Assembly: GCF_008275125.1 (NCBI RefSeq)
Contig: NZ_CP043473.1
Span: 1,364,001-1,428,000 of the forward strand
DNA length: 64,000 bases
Reading direction: 5' to 3'
Origin: Chromobacterium paludis
Lineage (GTDB): Bacteria; Pseudomonadota; Gammaproteobacteria; Burkholderiales; Chromobacteriaceae
Under the pieces are notes generated by a model. It saw only the letters and a list, made by a program, of their open reading frames with translations, was not told the origin of the DNA and did no database searches. Shown in pieces: positions 16,977-26,405 of the stretch (position 1 is the stretch's first letter; each line of letters opens with the position of its first letter). The position numbers were made by a program, and so were the translations under genes.

Positions 16977-17882
16977 TCAGGGCAGGGGCTGCATCTTGAT
17001 GGAGGGCGGCAGCCACCAGCGGTATTCGCTGTCCGGCAGCGGGTCGGGGAACATGGGGTTGCGCAGGTAGAGCACGGTGCGCGTCTCTTGTTTCAGCAGC
17101 GCGATTTCCGGCTGGTGGTATTGCACGAACAGCTTTTTGAAGGAGCCGTCGCGCAGGGCCAGGATCAGCCCCGTTTCGATGCGCTGGGCCAGCGCATCAT
17201 TGCCCTTGCGCACCCAGAAATACACCGGGAAACGCATGAACAGAGCATGGCTGTTGTCCGCGGCGAGGTCCGGGTAGCGCGGTCCGTAGACCGCCAACTC
17301 CTTGGCGTATTCGTTGATGCCGCGCGGAAAGGCGTCGAAGCGCTGATCGCTCAGCATAGCGAACAGCCCCTCGTAGCTGGGCGAGGTCACCAGCTGCAGG
17401 CCGTTGGCCTCCAGGATGGCAAGGTCCGCCCACTGGCTATTGAAGCCAAAACGGACGCTGCGCTTGAGTTCTGCCGGGCTCAGGCGCTGGAAACGCGGCT
17501 GGTCGCTTTTGCGTATCAGCAGAACGCGGTAGCCCAGCAAGCCGCGCAGGATGTCTATCTTGACCGGTTGCAGCGCCGCCAGCCGCTCTACGCTGGGGCC
17601 CAGCGCCATCACGTCGATGGCGCCAGCCTTCATCATCGCCAGCAGCCTGGCCTGGGTGATGTGCGCGGTGTCCAATTGCTTGATCGTGTCGTCGCCGCCC
17701 GGCTTGCGCGTATGGTCCAACGCCAGTTGCAGCAAAGCCCAGCGGTAGTCGTAGAGTTTGCCGCTGGGGGCGCAGCGCAGTTCGGCCGCCCCGGCTGCCC
17801 GCGGCAGGCATGCCAAAGCCAAGCTCAGGCAGAGGGGCGGGAGCAGGGCGGAAAGGCGGCGCAAGCGTGGCGGCAGCGGCAT
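16977..17882 (-). CDS. Periplasmic substrate-binding-like protein
   Basis: This 301-residue secreted protein has a hydrophobic signal sequence (LSALLPPLCLSLALACL, likely cleavage after AGA). It has a two-lobed solute-binding fold related to amino-acid-binding proteins, seen in the spaced segments KAGAIDVMALGPS, LKRSVRFGFNSQW and RFDAFPRGINEYAKE. No transporter permease or ATPase gene is adjacent, so it may be an orphan binding protein or a sensor. The ligand cannot be told from sequence. The ribosome site is weak. Confidence 0.75.
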   Translation of the reverse strand: MPLPPRLRRLSALLPPLCLSLALACLPRAAGAAELRCAPSGKLYDYRWALLQLALDHTRKPGGDDTIKQLDTAHITQARLLAMMKAGAIDVMALGPSVERLAALQPVKIDILRGLLGYRVLLIRKSDQPRFQRLSPAELKRSVRFGFNSQWADLAILEANGLQLVTSPSYEGLFAMLSDQRFDAFPRGINEYAKELAVYGPRYPDLAADNSHALFMRFPVYFWVRKGNDALAQRIETGLILALRDGSFKKLFVQYHQPEIALLKQETRTVLYLRNPMFPDPLPDSEYRWWLPPSIKMQPLP

Positions 17883-17965
17883 GAAAGGACTAGTCAGTAG
17901 GATGATGCGCCTATGATAGCCAGCAGCCAGTTTCTTTCAACGTTTTTGTATGCTGCCTTGCGATT

Positions 17966-19069
17966 TCAGCGTGGGTACAGCGCGCCCAGGATGCGCGGTC
18001 CCTGCGCGCCGGTGACGGCCGGCAGGTTGCCCGGCGCGCGCTGGTTGAAGCGCCAGCCCAGCCAGGCGAAGGCGACGGCCTCGATCAGCTGCGCCGGCAT
18101 GCCCAGTTCTTCGATCGGCGCGACGCGCTGGCCGGGCAGCAGGCTGCCGATGGCCGCCAGCAGCGCGCGGTTGCGGGCGCCGCCGCCGCAGACATAGACG
18201 GCCTCGTTGCCGGGGCAGTGCTGGGCGATGGCGTCCGCGGCGCAGCGCGCGCTGAAGGCGAGCAGGGTGGCCTGCACGTCGGCGGCGGCCGGCGGCGCGG
18301 GCAGGGCGGATAGGCGGGCCTCCAGCCAAGCGTCGTCGAACAGGTCGCGGCCGGTGCTTTTGGGCGGGGTCTGGCTCAGATACGGTTCCGCCAGCATGGC
18401 GGCCAACAGGGGGGCGTGGATGCGGCCGGAGGCGGCCCAGCGGCCGTCGTCGTCATAGGCTTGGCCGGTGTGCCGCAGGCACCAGGCGTCCATCAGCATA
18501 TTGCCGGGGCCGCAGTCGAAGCCGATGGCGTCTTGCCCGGCGTGCAGCCGGGCGAGATTGCTGATGCCGCCTATGTTCAGGATGACGCGGTTTTCGTCCG
18601 GGCTGGAGAACGCGCCTTGCTGAAAAGCGGGAACCAGCGGCGCGCCATGGCCGCCGGCGGCCACGTCGCGGCGGCGAAAGTCCGCGATCACGTCGATGCC
18701 GGCCAGTTCCGCCAGCCGCGCCATATTGCCCAGCTGTATGGTGTAGCCATCGTGCGGCGCATGGCGGATGGTCTGGCCATGGCAGGCGATGGCGCGGATA
18801 TCCTGGGGGCGATGGCCGGACTGTTCCAGCAGCCCAAGCGCGGCCTGGGCGTAGAGCGCGGCCAGGCGGTTGGCCAGGGTCTCGGCGCGGTGCAACTCGT
18901 CATGGCCGCGGGCCTGCAAGGCGAGCACCTCCGCCTTGATGGCGGCAGGATAGGGCAGGGCGTGGTCCGCCAGCAGGGTGGGGCGGCCGGCGGAGTCGAA
19001 GCGCGCCAGCACGGCGTCCACGCCGTCCAGGCTGGTGCCGGACATCATTCCAATATATAGGTCGTTCAT
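17966..19069 (-). CDS. anmK: Anhydro-N-acetylmuramic acid kinase AnmK
   Basis: This 367-residue cytoplasmic enzyme phosphorylates and opens 1,6-anhydro-MurNAc released during peptidoglycan turnover, yielding MurNAc-6-phosphate. Family hallmarks are MSGTSLDGVDAVL at the N-terminus, a central NIGGISNLARL, and FDCGPGNMLMDAW, with CGGGARN near the end. The ATG at 19,069 is used; a TTG one codon upstream is unlikely. Its start overlaps the stop of the M23 peptidase gene by one base, so the two are coupled. The pairing joins wall cleavage at the surface with recycling inside the cell. Confidence 0.95.
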   Translation of the reverse strand: MNDLYIGMMSGTSLDGVDAVLARFDSAGRPTLLADHALPYPAAIKAEVLALQARGHDELHRAETLANRLAALYAQAALGLLEQSGHRPQDIRAIACHGQTIRHAPHDGYTIQLGNMARLAELAGIDVIADFRRRDVAAGGHGAPLVPAFQQGAFSSPDENRVILNIGGISNLARLHAGQDAIGFDCGPGNMLMDAWCLRHTGQAYDDDGRWAASGRIHAPLLAAMLAEPYLSQTPPKSTGRDLFDDAWLEARLSALPAPPAAADVQATLLAFSARCAADAIAQHCPGNEAVYVCGGGARNRALLAAIGSLLPGQRVAPIEELGMPAQLIEAVAFAWLGWRFNQRAPGNLPAVTGAQGPRILGALYPR

Positions 19070-20406
19070 CAATCGATCTGGGCAACATTGACCGGGATGT
19101 TTTGCAGCAGGTTCAGCTTGGCGCTGAGCTGGACGCGCTTGGCGCCGAACTCGGCCAGCTGGGTCCGGCTCAATCCCGGCGTGGGCAGGGCGTTGGTGGC
19201 CGGGTTTACCGGCTGATCGTTGATTCTAACCTCAAAATGCAGGTGCGCGCCGGTGGAGCGGCCGGTACTGCCGACATAGCCTATCACCTGGCCCGCCTTG
19301 ACCTTGATGCCGGGCTTCATGCCCTTGGCAAAACCGCGCATATGGGCGTACAGCGTGGCCAGCTTGGCGTTGTGCCGGATCATCACCACATTGCCGTAGC
19401 CGTTTTCGCGCGTGGCTTTGACCACTTCGCCGTCGGCCGGCGCCACGATGGGCGTGCCGGCGCTGGCGGCGTAGTCTATGCCGGTGTGCATGCGCAGGGT
19501 GTGCAGGATGGGGTGTTTGCGCAGGCCGAAGCCGGAGCTGATGCGGGCGCCGGACACGGGTTGGCGGCTGAAGCCCTTCTTCACCGGCTTGCCGGCGGCG
19601 TCATAGAAGGCGCCGCTTTCGCTGTCATGGGCAAAGTAAAAGGCCTGGTACAGCTTGCCTTGCCGTTCGATGGACACCGCCAGCAGGTTGCCGCTGGCGA
19701 TGGGCGAGCCGGCGTAGACCATGGTTTCGTACACCAGGTTGATGCGGTCGCCGGCGCGCAGGCTGGCGAGGTCGAACTGATCGGCGAAAACTTCGGCCAG
19801 CTGGCTGCGGATGTCGGAGGGCACGTTGGCCGCCGCCAGTTCGGATACGGCGCTGCGCTTGACGTTGATGGAACGCACGGTCTCCACGCTTTCCGCCGCC
19901 ACCGGGTCATTGCTGGCCTGCCATTTGCCGTCGCGCTTTTCCAGCGCGACGAGAATCTGCTCGCCGTTGTCGTCGTCCTGCAGGAAGCGCAGGCCGAACA
20001 ACTCGCCGGCGTCATTGGTTTGCATGGACAGCGTGGCGCCCACTTTCAGCTTGACCAGGCTCTTGGCCTGCGGGTTGTCGCCGTAGAGCAGCGCGCGCAC
20101 TTCGTCGCCGCGCACGCCCACGCGGCTCAGCACGCGGGCGATGGTGTCGCCGCGCTGGACGGACTCATCGCGCCAGTAGCGGGTTTGGCTGTCGGCGAAG
20201 CGGAATTCAGGCAGGGCCAGCCGCTCCACCACCTGTTGTTGCTGGATGGCCGCCGGTTCGGTCTCTTTGGCGCCGTTGGCCACGGCGAAGGCGGTGGCGG
20301 TGCCCAGCAGCGGCAGGCAGGCGGCCACGCCCAGCCAGCTCAGGTGATGATTGAGCAGCCGGTCGGCGCATTTTTGCGGGATGTGTAGCAGTTTGCGATA
20401 ATCCAT
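19069..20406 (-). CDS. M23-family murein metallopeptidase with OapA-like N-terminus
   Basis: A 445-residue envelope peptidase. A single membrane anchor or signal (WLGVAACLPLLGTATAFAVA) is followed by an OapA/LysM-like region (VQRGDTIARVLSRVGV) and a C-terminal M23 (LytM) domain. Zinc ligands are visible in MHTGIDYAA (H-x3-D) and HLHFEVRIN (HxH). It is expected to cut peptidoglycan cross-links in the periplasm. I chose the ATG at 20,406 (MDYRKLLHIPQ) because the open frame upstream has low-quality sequence. It is the first gene of the pair with anmK. Confidence 0.85.
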   Translation of the reverse strand: MDYRKLLHIPQKCADRLLNHHLSWLGVAACLPLLGTATAFAVANGAKETEPAAIQQQQVVERLALPEFRFADSQTRYWRDESVQRGDTIARVLSRVGVRGDEVRALLYGDNPQAKSLVKLKVGATLSMQTNDAGELFGLRFLQDDDNGEQILVALEKRDGKWQASNDPVAAESVETVRSINVKRSAVSELAAANVPSDIRSQLAEVFADQFDLASLRAGDRINLVYETMVYAGSPIASGNLLAVSIERQGKLYQAFYFAHDSESGAFYDAAGKPVKKGFSRQPVSGARISSGFGLRKHPILHTLRMHTGIDYAASAGTPIVAPADGEVVKATRENGYGNVVMIRHNAKLATLYAHMRGFAKGMKPGIKVKAGQVIGYVGSTGRSTGAHLHFEVRINDQPVNPATNALPTPGLSRTQLAEFGAKRVQLSAKLNLLQNIPVNVAQID

Positions 20407-20606
20407 CACTTTTCCGGGCAGGCAAGGCCTGCCTGATGCAAGATATTGACGGGTTCCGGCGTCGCCGTCGGCGCGCGCCAAAAGCCTGTTTGGCGAGGCG
20501 CGCGGGCGATAGTTCCGGCAAAAGTCGTCAGTTTGCCGCAGATTGTCGCCTCCGCCAAATTCCCATCGGTCAAAATGGCCTTTGCTTTCAATCATTTGGC
20601 AAGAAA

Positions 20607-21605
20607 ATGAAATTAACCGTGTTGATGCCGGGCCTGAGCTGGCTGGATGCGCATGATGGCGCCGAGGTCTGCAAGGGGCTTGATCTGCCCGCCTTCCGGC
20701 AATTGCTGGGCAAGGGCGCGCTGCAAAAGCGCGAGTGGCGCTTCGCCGCCTGCCTGGCCAAGCTGTGGGGCGCGCCGCCGCAGGGCCTGGCGCGGCTGGC
20801 CGCGCGCGCGGCCGGCCTGGATGCCGATTCGGGCGAGTGGCTGTTGGCCGATCCCGTCCACTTGCGCATAGACCGCGACCGCGCGCTGCTGGCCGATGTC
20901 GGCGTGATGCAGGTGGCGCAAGACGAGGCGGAGGCGCTGACGCAGGCGTTGAACCGCCACTTCGGCGAGGATGGGCTGGCTTTTCACGCGGTCCAGCCGG
21001 GCCGCTGGCTGCTGCAGGCGAAACCGCCGCTGCGCGCCAGCTTCTCGCCGCTGTGGGACGTGGTGGGCGAGGATATCAACCAGCATCTGCCGCAGGGCGA
21101 GGCCGGCCTGGCCTGGAGCCGCATGCTGAACGAGCTGCAGATGCTGCTATACACCCAGCCCGTCAACGACGCGCGCGAAATGCGCGGCGAGCTGGCCATC
21201 AACAGCGTATGGCTGTGGGGCGAGGGCGAGCCGGGCGACTGGCGCGCGCCGGCGCCGCGTCTGCTGGCGGACGACGAAGCGCTCCGCTGGCTGGCCGCGC
21301 AATCCGGCATGGCCGTGGACGACGCGCCGTTCGCCTTTGACGGGCTGGACGACGAGGCGGACAGCGTGCTGCTGGCGGACGCGCTGCAAGCCGCCGCGCA
21401 GTACCGCGACGCCTGGGGCTGGCGCGAGGGGCTGGAGCGCATGGAGCGCGACTGGTTCGCGCCGCTGCTATTGGCTCTGCGCCGCGGCAGGCTGGCGCAG
21501 CTGACGCTGATCGCTCCCGGTCCGGCCGGCTTCGTACTGACCGTCAAGCCGGCGGACCTGTGGAAATTCTGGAAACGCGCGCTGCCGCCGGCGGCGCTGT
21601 ACTGA
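20607..21605 (+). CDS. Phosphoglycerate-mutase-like (alkaline phosphatase superfamily) protein
   Basis: A 332-residue protein starting MKLTVLMPGLSWLDAHDG. Proteins like this, usually labelled cofactor-independent phosphoglycerate mutase, precede recJ in many betaproteobacteria. I see the regions GEWLLADPVHLRIDRDRALLAD and GELAINSVWLWGEG, but not the full metal-binding signature of active mutases. Enzymatic activity is therefore doubtful. It lies 6 nt before recJ, so the two form an operon. Many later residues are tryptophan- and acid-rich. A structural or regulatory role is possible. Confidence 0.6.
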   Translation: MKLTVLMPGLSWLDAHDGAEVCKGLDLPAFRQLLGKGALQKREWRFAACLAKLWGAPPQGLARLAARAAGLDADSGEWLLADPVHLRIDRDRALLADVGVMQVAQDEAEALTQALNRHFGEDGLAFHAVQPGRWLLQAKPPLRASFSPLWDVVGEDINQHLPQGEAGLAWSRMLNELQMLLYTQPVNDAREMRGELAINSVWLWGEGEPGDWRAPAPRLLADDEALRWLAAQSGMAVDDAPFAFDGLDDEADSVLLADALQAAAQYRDAWGWREGLERMERDWFAPLLLALRRGRLAQLTLIAPGPAGFVLTVKPADLWKFWKRALPPAALY

Positions 21606-21611
21606 GAGACC

Positions 21612-23300
21612 ATGTCGCAAATCCTTACCCGCGAAGTGCCCGCCGATCTGCAGCAAAAGCTGCTGAACCAGGGCCTGACCCCGCTGCAGGCGCGGCTGTA
21701 CGCCGCCCGCGGCATTTTCGACAGCCAGGAGCTGGACTACGGCCTGAAGGGTCTGTTGCCGTACCAGAGCCTGAAGAATATTGACGCCATGGCGCGCCGC
21801 CTGGCCGACGCCATCGCCGCCGGCCAGCGCCTGCTGGTGGTGGCGGATTACGACGCCGACGGCGCCACCGCCTGCGCGGTGGCGGTGAAGGGCCTGTCCG
21901 CGCTGGGCGCGACCATCGGCTACATCGTGCCCAACCGTTTTGAGTACGGTTACGGCCTGACGCCGGAAATCGTGGAGCTGGCGGCGCGCAAGCGGCCGGA
22001 CATCATCGTGACCGTGGACAACGGCATCGCCAGCGTGGCCGGCGTGGAGGCGGCCAAGGCGCGCGGCATCGAAGTGCTGGTGACCGACCACCACCTGCCC
22101 GGCGACACGCTGCCGGACGCGCTGATCGTCAATCCCAACCAGCCCGGTTGCGCTTTCCCGTCCAAAAACCTGGCCGGCGTGGGCGTGATGTTCTACGTGC
22201 TGATGGCGCTGCGCGCCGAAATGCGCGCGCGCGGCGCGTTTGCGGACAAGCCGGAACCGAATCTGGGCGAATTGCTGGACCTGGTGGCGCTGGGCACGGT
22301 GGCGGACGTGGTGCGGCTGGACCGCAACAACCGCACCCTGGTGGAAAACGGCCTCAAGCGCATGCGCGCCGGCCGCATGGCCCCCGGCATCGCCGCGCTG
22401 TTCCGCGTGGCCGGCCGCGCCAGCTACAAGGCCAATACCTTCGACCTGGGCTTTACCTTGGGGCCGCGCCTCAACGCCGCCGGCCGGTTGGACGACATGA
22501 GCCTGGGCATCGCCTGCCTGCTGTCCAGCAACGAGGAGCAAGCCACGCGGCTGGCGCAGGAGCTGGACAAGCTCAACCGCGAGCGGCGCGGTATCGAAGC
22601 CGGCATGCAGGAGGAGGCGCTGGCCGCGCTGTCCGGCATCGACGCCGACAATCGCTACACGCTGAGCCTGTACCGCGACGACTGGCACCAGGGCGTGGTG
22701 GGGATTGTGGCTTCCCGTTTGAAGGAGCGTTTCCACCGGCCGTCCATCGTGTTCGCGCCCGGCGACGAGGGCGAGATCAAGGGCTCCGGCCGTTCCATAC
22801 CGGGCTTCCATCTGCGCGATGCGCTGGACCTGGTCTACAAGCGCCATCCGGGCCTGATCCTGAAATTCGGCGGCCACGCCATGGCGGCCGGACTGAGCCT
22901 GGATGAAAGCCGTTTCGGCGAGTTCCAGCAGGCCTTCGAGGCCGTGGCGCGCGAACTGCTGGACGAAAAGCAGCTGACCCGCACCATAGAAACCGACGGC
23001 AGCCTGTCCGCGCGCGAGCTGAACTTGCAATTGGCGGAAACGCTGGCGGCGGAGGTGTGGGGCCAGGGCTTTCCGGTGCCTTACTTCAACGACCAGTTCC
23101 TGGTGGTGAACCAGAAACTGGTGGGCGATAAGCACCTGAAGCTGCGCCTGGCGCGCGAGGGCTGCGAATTCGACGCCATGCTGTTCAACCATGCGGATTG
23201 GCTGCCGGACCGCATCCAGGCGGTGTATCAGCTGATCGCCAACGAATGGCAGGGGCGCAAGGAGCTGCAGGTTTATCTGCAACATTGGGCGGCGGCGTAA
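21612..23300 (+). CDS. recJ: Single-stranded-DNA exonuclease RecJ
   Basis: A 562-residue 5'-3' single-strand exonuclease of the DHH family, used in mismatch repair, recombination and fork rescue. Catalytic motifs are clear: VVADYDADGATA, VTVDNGIAS, VTDHHLPGD, and the DHHA1-domain motif KFGGHAMAAGLS near residue 420. The C-terminal OB-fold region is present, so the protein is full length. It lies 6 nt after the mutase-like gene. A palindromic repeat follows its stop. Confidence 0.95.
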   Translation: MSQILTREVPADLQQKLLNQGLTPLQARLYAARGIFDSQELDYGLKGLLPYQSLKNIDAMARRLADAIAAGQRLLVVADYDADGATACAVAVKGLSALGATIGYIVPNRFEYGYGLTPEIVELAARKRPDIIVTVDNGIASVAGVEAAKARGIEVLVTDHHLPGDTLPDALIVNPNQPGCAFPSKNLAGVGVMFYVLMALRAEMRARGAFADKPEPNLGELLDLVALGTVADVVRLDRNNRTLVENGLKRMRAGRMAPGIAALFRVAGRASYKANTFDLGFTLGPRLNAAGRLDDMSLGIACLLSSNEEQATRLAQELDKLNRERRGIEAGMQEEALAALSGIDADNRYTLSLYRDDWHQGVVGIVASRLKERFHRPSIVFAPGDEGEIKGSGRSIPGFHLRDALDLVYKRHPGLILKFGGHAMAAGLSLDESRFGEFQQAFEAVARELLDEKQLTRTIETDGSLSARELNLQLAETLAAEVWGQGFPVPYFNDQFLVVNQKLVGDKHLKLRLAREGCEFDAMLFNHADWLPDRIQAVYQLIANEWQGRKELQVYLQHWAAA

Positions 23301-23301
23301 A

Positions 23302-23388
23302 GTAGGGCGGAAACCCGGCAAAGCCGGGTGTTTCGCCGGTCTAAGGCAAGCGATGAATGGCGGATCGCCCCGTGGGCATCCGCCCTAC
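23302..23388. repeat. REP-like palindromic element between recJ and rmuC
   Basis: The element is bounded by GTAGGGCGG at 23,302 and its complement CCGCCCTAC at 23,380-23,388. Inside are two smaller hairpins, one with arms ACCCGGC and GCCGGGT. It shares its end sequence with the repeats at 13,637-13,712, so it is a dispersed element of this genome. Confidence 0.7.
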
Positions 23389-23413
23389 GCCTGGCATCGA
23401 TAGGGAACACAGA

Positions 23414-24985
23414 ATGGAAATGTTGATCATCGGCCTGTTGGTCGGTTTGCTAGGCGGCGGCGCGGCCTGGTTCGCCGCGCGCGGCCGGGCGGCGCGGGAA
23501 CTGGCGCAATGGAGCCAGCAAGCGGCGCAACTGGACGCGCAGTGCCAGGGATTGCGCGAGCAACTGGACGAAGCGCGCTCGCGCGAGCAGGAGGCGGTGC
23601 GCGCGCAGCAGGCGCAGGGCCAGCAGCTGGCGGACAGCCAGACCCAGCTGGGCGCTTACGTGGCCCGCGCTCAGCGCGTGCCGGAGCTGGAAAAGCAGCT
23701 GCAGGACAGGGAGCAGGCCTTGGCCGCCGCGCAGCGCGAATTGCGGGAATTGGCCGCGCAGCTGGCGGCGCGCGAGGAGCAGGGGCGGGTGCTGGAAGCG
23801 CTGGAAGCGCGCAGCCTGCAGCAAGGGCAGGACATTGTCCGTTTGACCGCGCGCGAACAGGAGCTGGCCACCACGCTGCAGCAGGAGCGGCAGCAAAACC
23901 AGGAAAAGCTGGCCCTGCTGATGGAGGCGCGGCAGACGCTGTCCGACCAGTTCAAGGCATTGGCCGGCGACATCCTGGAAGAAAAATCCAAGCGCTTCAC
24001 CGAACAGAACCAGCAAAACCTGGGCGCGCTGCTCAATCCGCTGCATGAGCGCATCCAGAACTTCGGCAAGCTGGTGCAGGACACTTACGACAAGGACAGC
24101 AAGGAGCGGCTGACGCTGGAGACGGAGCTGAAGCGGCTGCAAGAGCTGAACACCCGTCTGGGCGACGACGCGGTGGCGCTGACCAACGCCCTGACCGGCG
24201 CCAGCAGCAAGGCGCAGGGCACTTGGGGCGAGATGGTGCTGGAAAAGGTGCTGGAAACCTCCGGCCTGAGCAAGGATCGCGAATACCGGGTGCAGGTATC
24301 CGACGTGGTGGAAACCGAGGACGGCATCAAGCGCTACCAGCCGGACGTGGTGATAGACCTGCCGGAAGGCAAGCAGCTGGTGGTGGACTCCAAGGTTTCC
24401 TTGAACGCCTATGTCCGCTATACCGCGGCCGAGGACGACGCCGCGCGCGAGGCGGAGCTGAAAGGCCACATCGCCGCCATCCGCGCCCATATCCGCACGC
24501 TGTCGGAGAAGCGCTACCAGGACTTGTACAAGTTGCACACGCTGGACTTCGTGTTCATGTTCATTCCCGTTGAGCCGGCTTATCTGCTGGCGGTGCAGCA
24601 CGATATGAGCCTGTTCAACGAGGCCTTCGAGCGCCGCATCATGATCGTGGGCCCCAGCACGCTGCTGGCCACGCTGCGCACCGTCGCCAGCATCTGGCGC
24701 TATGAGTACCAGAACCAGAACGCGCAGGAGATCGCCCGCCAGGGCGGGGCGATGTACGACAAGTTCGTCGGCTTCGTGTCGAACATGGAAAAGCTGGGCA
24801 AGCAGCTGGATGTCAGCCGCGATACCTTCACCGACGCGATGAAGCAGCTGTCCAGCGGCAGCGGCAATCTGGTGAACCGCGCGGAGAAGCTGCGCAAGCT
24901 GGGCATACGCAATAGCAAGCAGTTGGCTTCGCAGCTGCGGCTGGAAAGCGGCGACGACGCCGAGGACGAGCCGAGCGAAGCCTAG
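23414..24985 (+). CDS. rmuC: DNA recombination protein RmuC
   Basis: A 523-residue protein of the RmuC family, thought to limit sequence inversions at short inverted repeats. The ATG at 23,414 gives an N-terminal membrane anchor (MEMLIIGLLVGLLGGGAAWF). Next comes a long glutamine/alanine-rich coiled coil (about residues 25-190), then the conserved RmuC domain with its nuclease-like core (YQPDVVIDLPEGKQLVVDSKVSL, a PD-(D/E)xK-like arrangement). An earlier in-frame start lies inside the palindromic repeat and is unlikely. No operon partner is evident. Confidence 0.92.
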   Translation: MEMLIIGLLVGLLGGGAAWFAARGRAARELAQWSQQAAQLDAQCQGLREQLDEARSREQEAVRAQQAQGQQLADSQTQLGAYVARAQRVPELEKQLQDREQALAAAQRELRELAAQLAAREEQGRVLEALEARSLQQGQDIVRLTAREQELATTLQQERQQNQEKLALLMEARQTLSDQFKALAGDILEEKSKRFTEQNQQNLGALLNPLHERIQNFGKLVQDTYDKDSKERLTLETELKRLQELNTRLGDDAVALTNALTGASSKAQGTWGEMVLEKVLETSGLSKDREYRVQVSDVVETEDGIKRYQPDVVIDLPEGKQLVVDSKVSLNAYVRYTAAEDDAAREAELKGHIAAIRAHIRTLSEKRYQDLYKLHTLDFVFMFIPVEPAYLLAVQHDMSLFNEAFERRIMIVGPSTLLATLRTVASIWRYEYQNQNAQEIARQGGAMYDKFVGFVSNMEKLGKQLDVSRDTFTDAMKQLSSGSGNLVNRAEKLRKLGIRNSKQLASQLRLESGDDAEDEPSEA

Positions 24986-25051
24986 CCAGCCGCGGGCGGC
25001 ATGAAATTACGTTATCATGCCGCCACTTGATTTCTTATGTTGGAAGCGGCC

Positions 25052-26173
25052 ATGGGCAAGATACGGGTGGGTTTGATTTTCGGCGGCCAATCGTCCGAGC
25101 ACGAAGTGTCCCTGCAGTCCGCCAGGAATATCCTGGAGGCCTTGGATAAAGATAAATTCGAGGCCCTGCTGATAGGCGTGGACAAGCGGGGGCAATGGCA
25201 TGTCGGCCAGCCATCCAGCTTCCTGTTGCATGCCGACGACCCCGCTCGCATCGCCCTGCGCGAAACCGGCGAGGGCCTGGCCCTGGTGCCGGGCGAGAAA
25301 GAACGACAGCTGGTGGATGCCGCCAACGCCAGCCCGCTGCAGCAGGTGGACGTGGTGTTTCCCATCGTGCACGGCACCTTGGGCGAGGATGGCTCGCTGC
25401 AGGGCCTGCTGAAAATGGCCAACATTCCCTTTGTCGGCGCCGGCGTGCTGGGTTCCGCCGTGTGCATGGACAAGGATGTGGCCAAGCGCCTGCTGCGCGA
25501 CGCCGGCCTGAAGGTGGCACCCGGCGTCACGCTGACGCGGGCCAAGGCGGCGCAGGCGGATCTGGCCGCCATCGTGGCCCAGCTGGGCCTGCCGCTGTTC
25601 GTCAAGCCGGCCAATCAGGGCTCTTCCGTGGGCGTGAGCAAGGTCAAGCGCGCGGAAGACTTGCGCGCGGCTTTGGACGAAGCCTTCCGTTTCGACCACA
25701 AGGCGCTGGTGGAGCAGGCGGTGGTCGGCCGCGAGATAGAGTGCGCGGTGCTGGGCAATGAGCATCCGCAGGCCAGCGGCTGCGGCGAGATCGTGCTTGC
25801 CGACGAGTTCTACGCTTACGACACCAAGTATCTGAACGAGGCCGGCGCGCGCGTGGCGGTGCCGGCGGATATCCCGGATGAAGCCTGCCAGCGCATCCGC
25901 GCCATCGCCATTCAGGCTTTTCAGGCGCTGGAGTGTAGCGGCATGGCGCGCGTGGACGTGTTCCTGACGCCGGACGGCGAGGTGGTGATCAACGAGCTGA
26001 ACACCTTGCCCGGCTTCACCAATATCAGCATGTATCCCAAGCTGTGGCAGGCGGCCGGCCTGTCTTACCGCGACTTGATCACGGCGCTGATCGAGTTGGC
26101 GCTGGAGAAGGGCGCGCAGGATGCCGCGCTGTGCCGCAACGCGGCTTTGCCGGGCGGATTCGGGCAGTTTTAA
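25052..26173 (+). CDS. ddl: D-alanine--D-alanine ligase (DdlA type)
   Basis: This 373-residue ATP-grasp enzyme joins two D-alanines for peptidoglycan precursor synthesis. Motifs include [19 protein letters not shown], the ATP-binding [14 protein letters not shown], and the metal-binding [19 protein letters not shown]. Its length and the ELNTLPG pattern match the longer DdlA form rather than the mur-cluster DdlB. I use ATG 25,052 with GGAAG upstream; an ATG 15 nt earlier is also in frame. It is a stand-alone gene followed by the promoter of the BMP-family gene. Confidence 0.93.
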   Translation: MGKIRVGLIFGGQSSEHEVSLQSARNILEALDKDKFEALLIGVDKRGQWHVGQPSSFLLHADDPARIALRETGEGLALVPGEKERQLVDAANASPLQQVDVVFPIVHGTLGEDGSLQGLLKMANIPFVGAGVLGSAVCMDKDVAKRLLRDAGLKVAPGVTLTRAKAAQADLAAIVAQLGLPLFVKPANQGSSVGVSKVKRAEDLRAALDEAFRFDHKALVEQAVVGREIECAVLGNEHPQASGCGEIVLADEFYAYDTKYLNEAGARVAVPADIPDEACQRIRAIAIQAFQALECSGMARVDVFLTPDGEVVINELNTLPGFTNISMYPKLWQAAGLSYRDLITALIELALEKGAQDAALCRNAALPGGFGQF

Positions 26174-26201
26174 AATTTTCCGACAGTTTTATCTATATTT
26201 G

Positions 26202-26230
26202 TTTACACGAGGGGTGGCGCTGGGTAGAAT
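26202..26230 (+). promoter_or_regulatory. Sigma-70 promoter for the BMP-family binding-protein gene
   Basis: TTTACA at 26,202 and TAGAAT at 26,225 are separated by exactly 17 bases, a close match to the sigma-70 consensus. Transcription should start near 26,237, leaving a leader of about 170 nt before the ATG at 26,406. Confidence 0.7.
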
Positions 26231-26405
26231 CTCGCCGCTTCAATTGGCGAGTTGTATGCGCCGCCAGCAGGCGGTCTGCAAGCTCCGCGTCCAGTCCCGT
26301 CGCGCCATGCTCCTGGGGAGCTTTCCGCGCGACGCGTTCCTCGTTGAAGCGCCGGATGGATGGGTTCGATCCGGCTCCATCTCAAAACTACTACTAGAAA
26401 AGTTG
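26231..26405 (+). other. Long structured 5' leader of the BMP-family gene
   Basis: The leader contains a hairpin just at its start (CTCGCC...GGCGAG) and another near 26,352-26,374 (CCGGAT...ATCCGG). It lacks a coding frame with a ribosome site. It does not match a riboswitch class that I can recognise. Control by RNA structure or an sRNA is possible. Confidence 0.45.

Noticed and set aside
26352..26380. A tRNA T-arm-like sequence (GGGTTCGATCC)
   Set aside because: No acceptor, D-arm or anticodon arm can be folded around it at tRNA spacing. It is better read as a hairpin in a leader.
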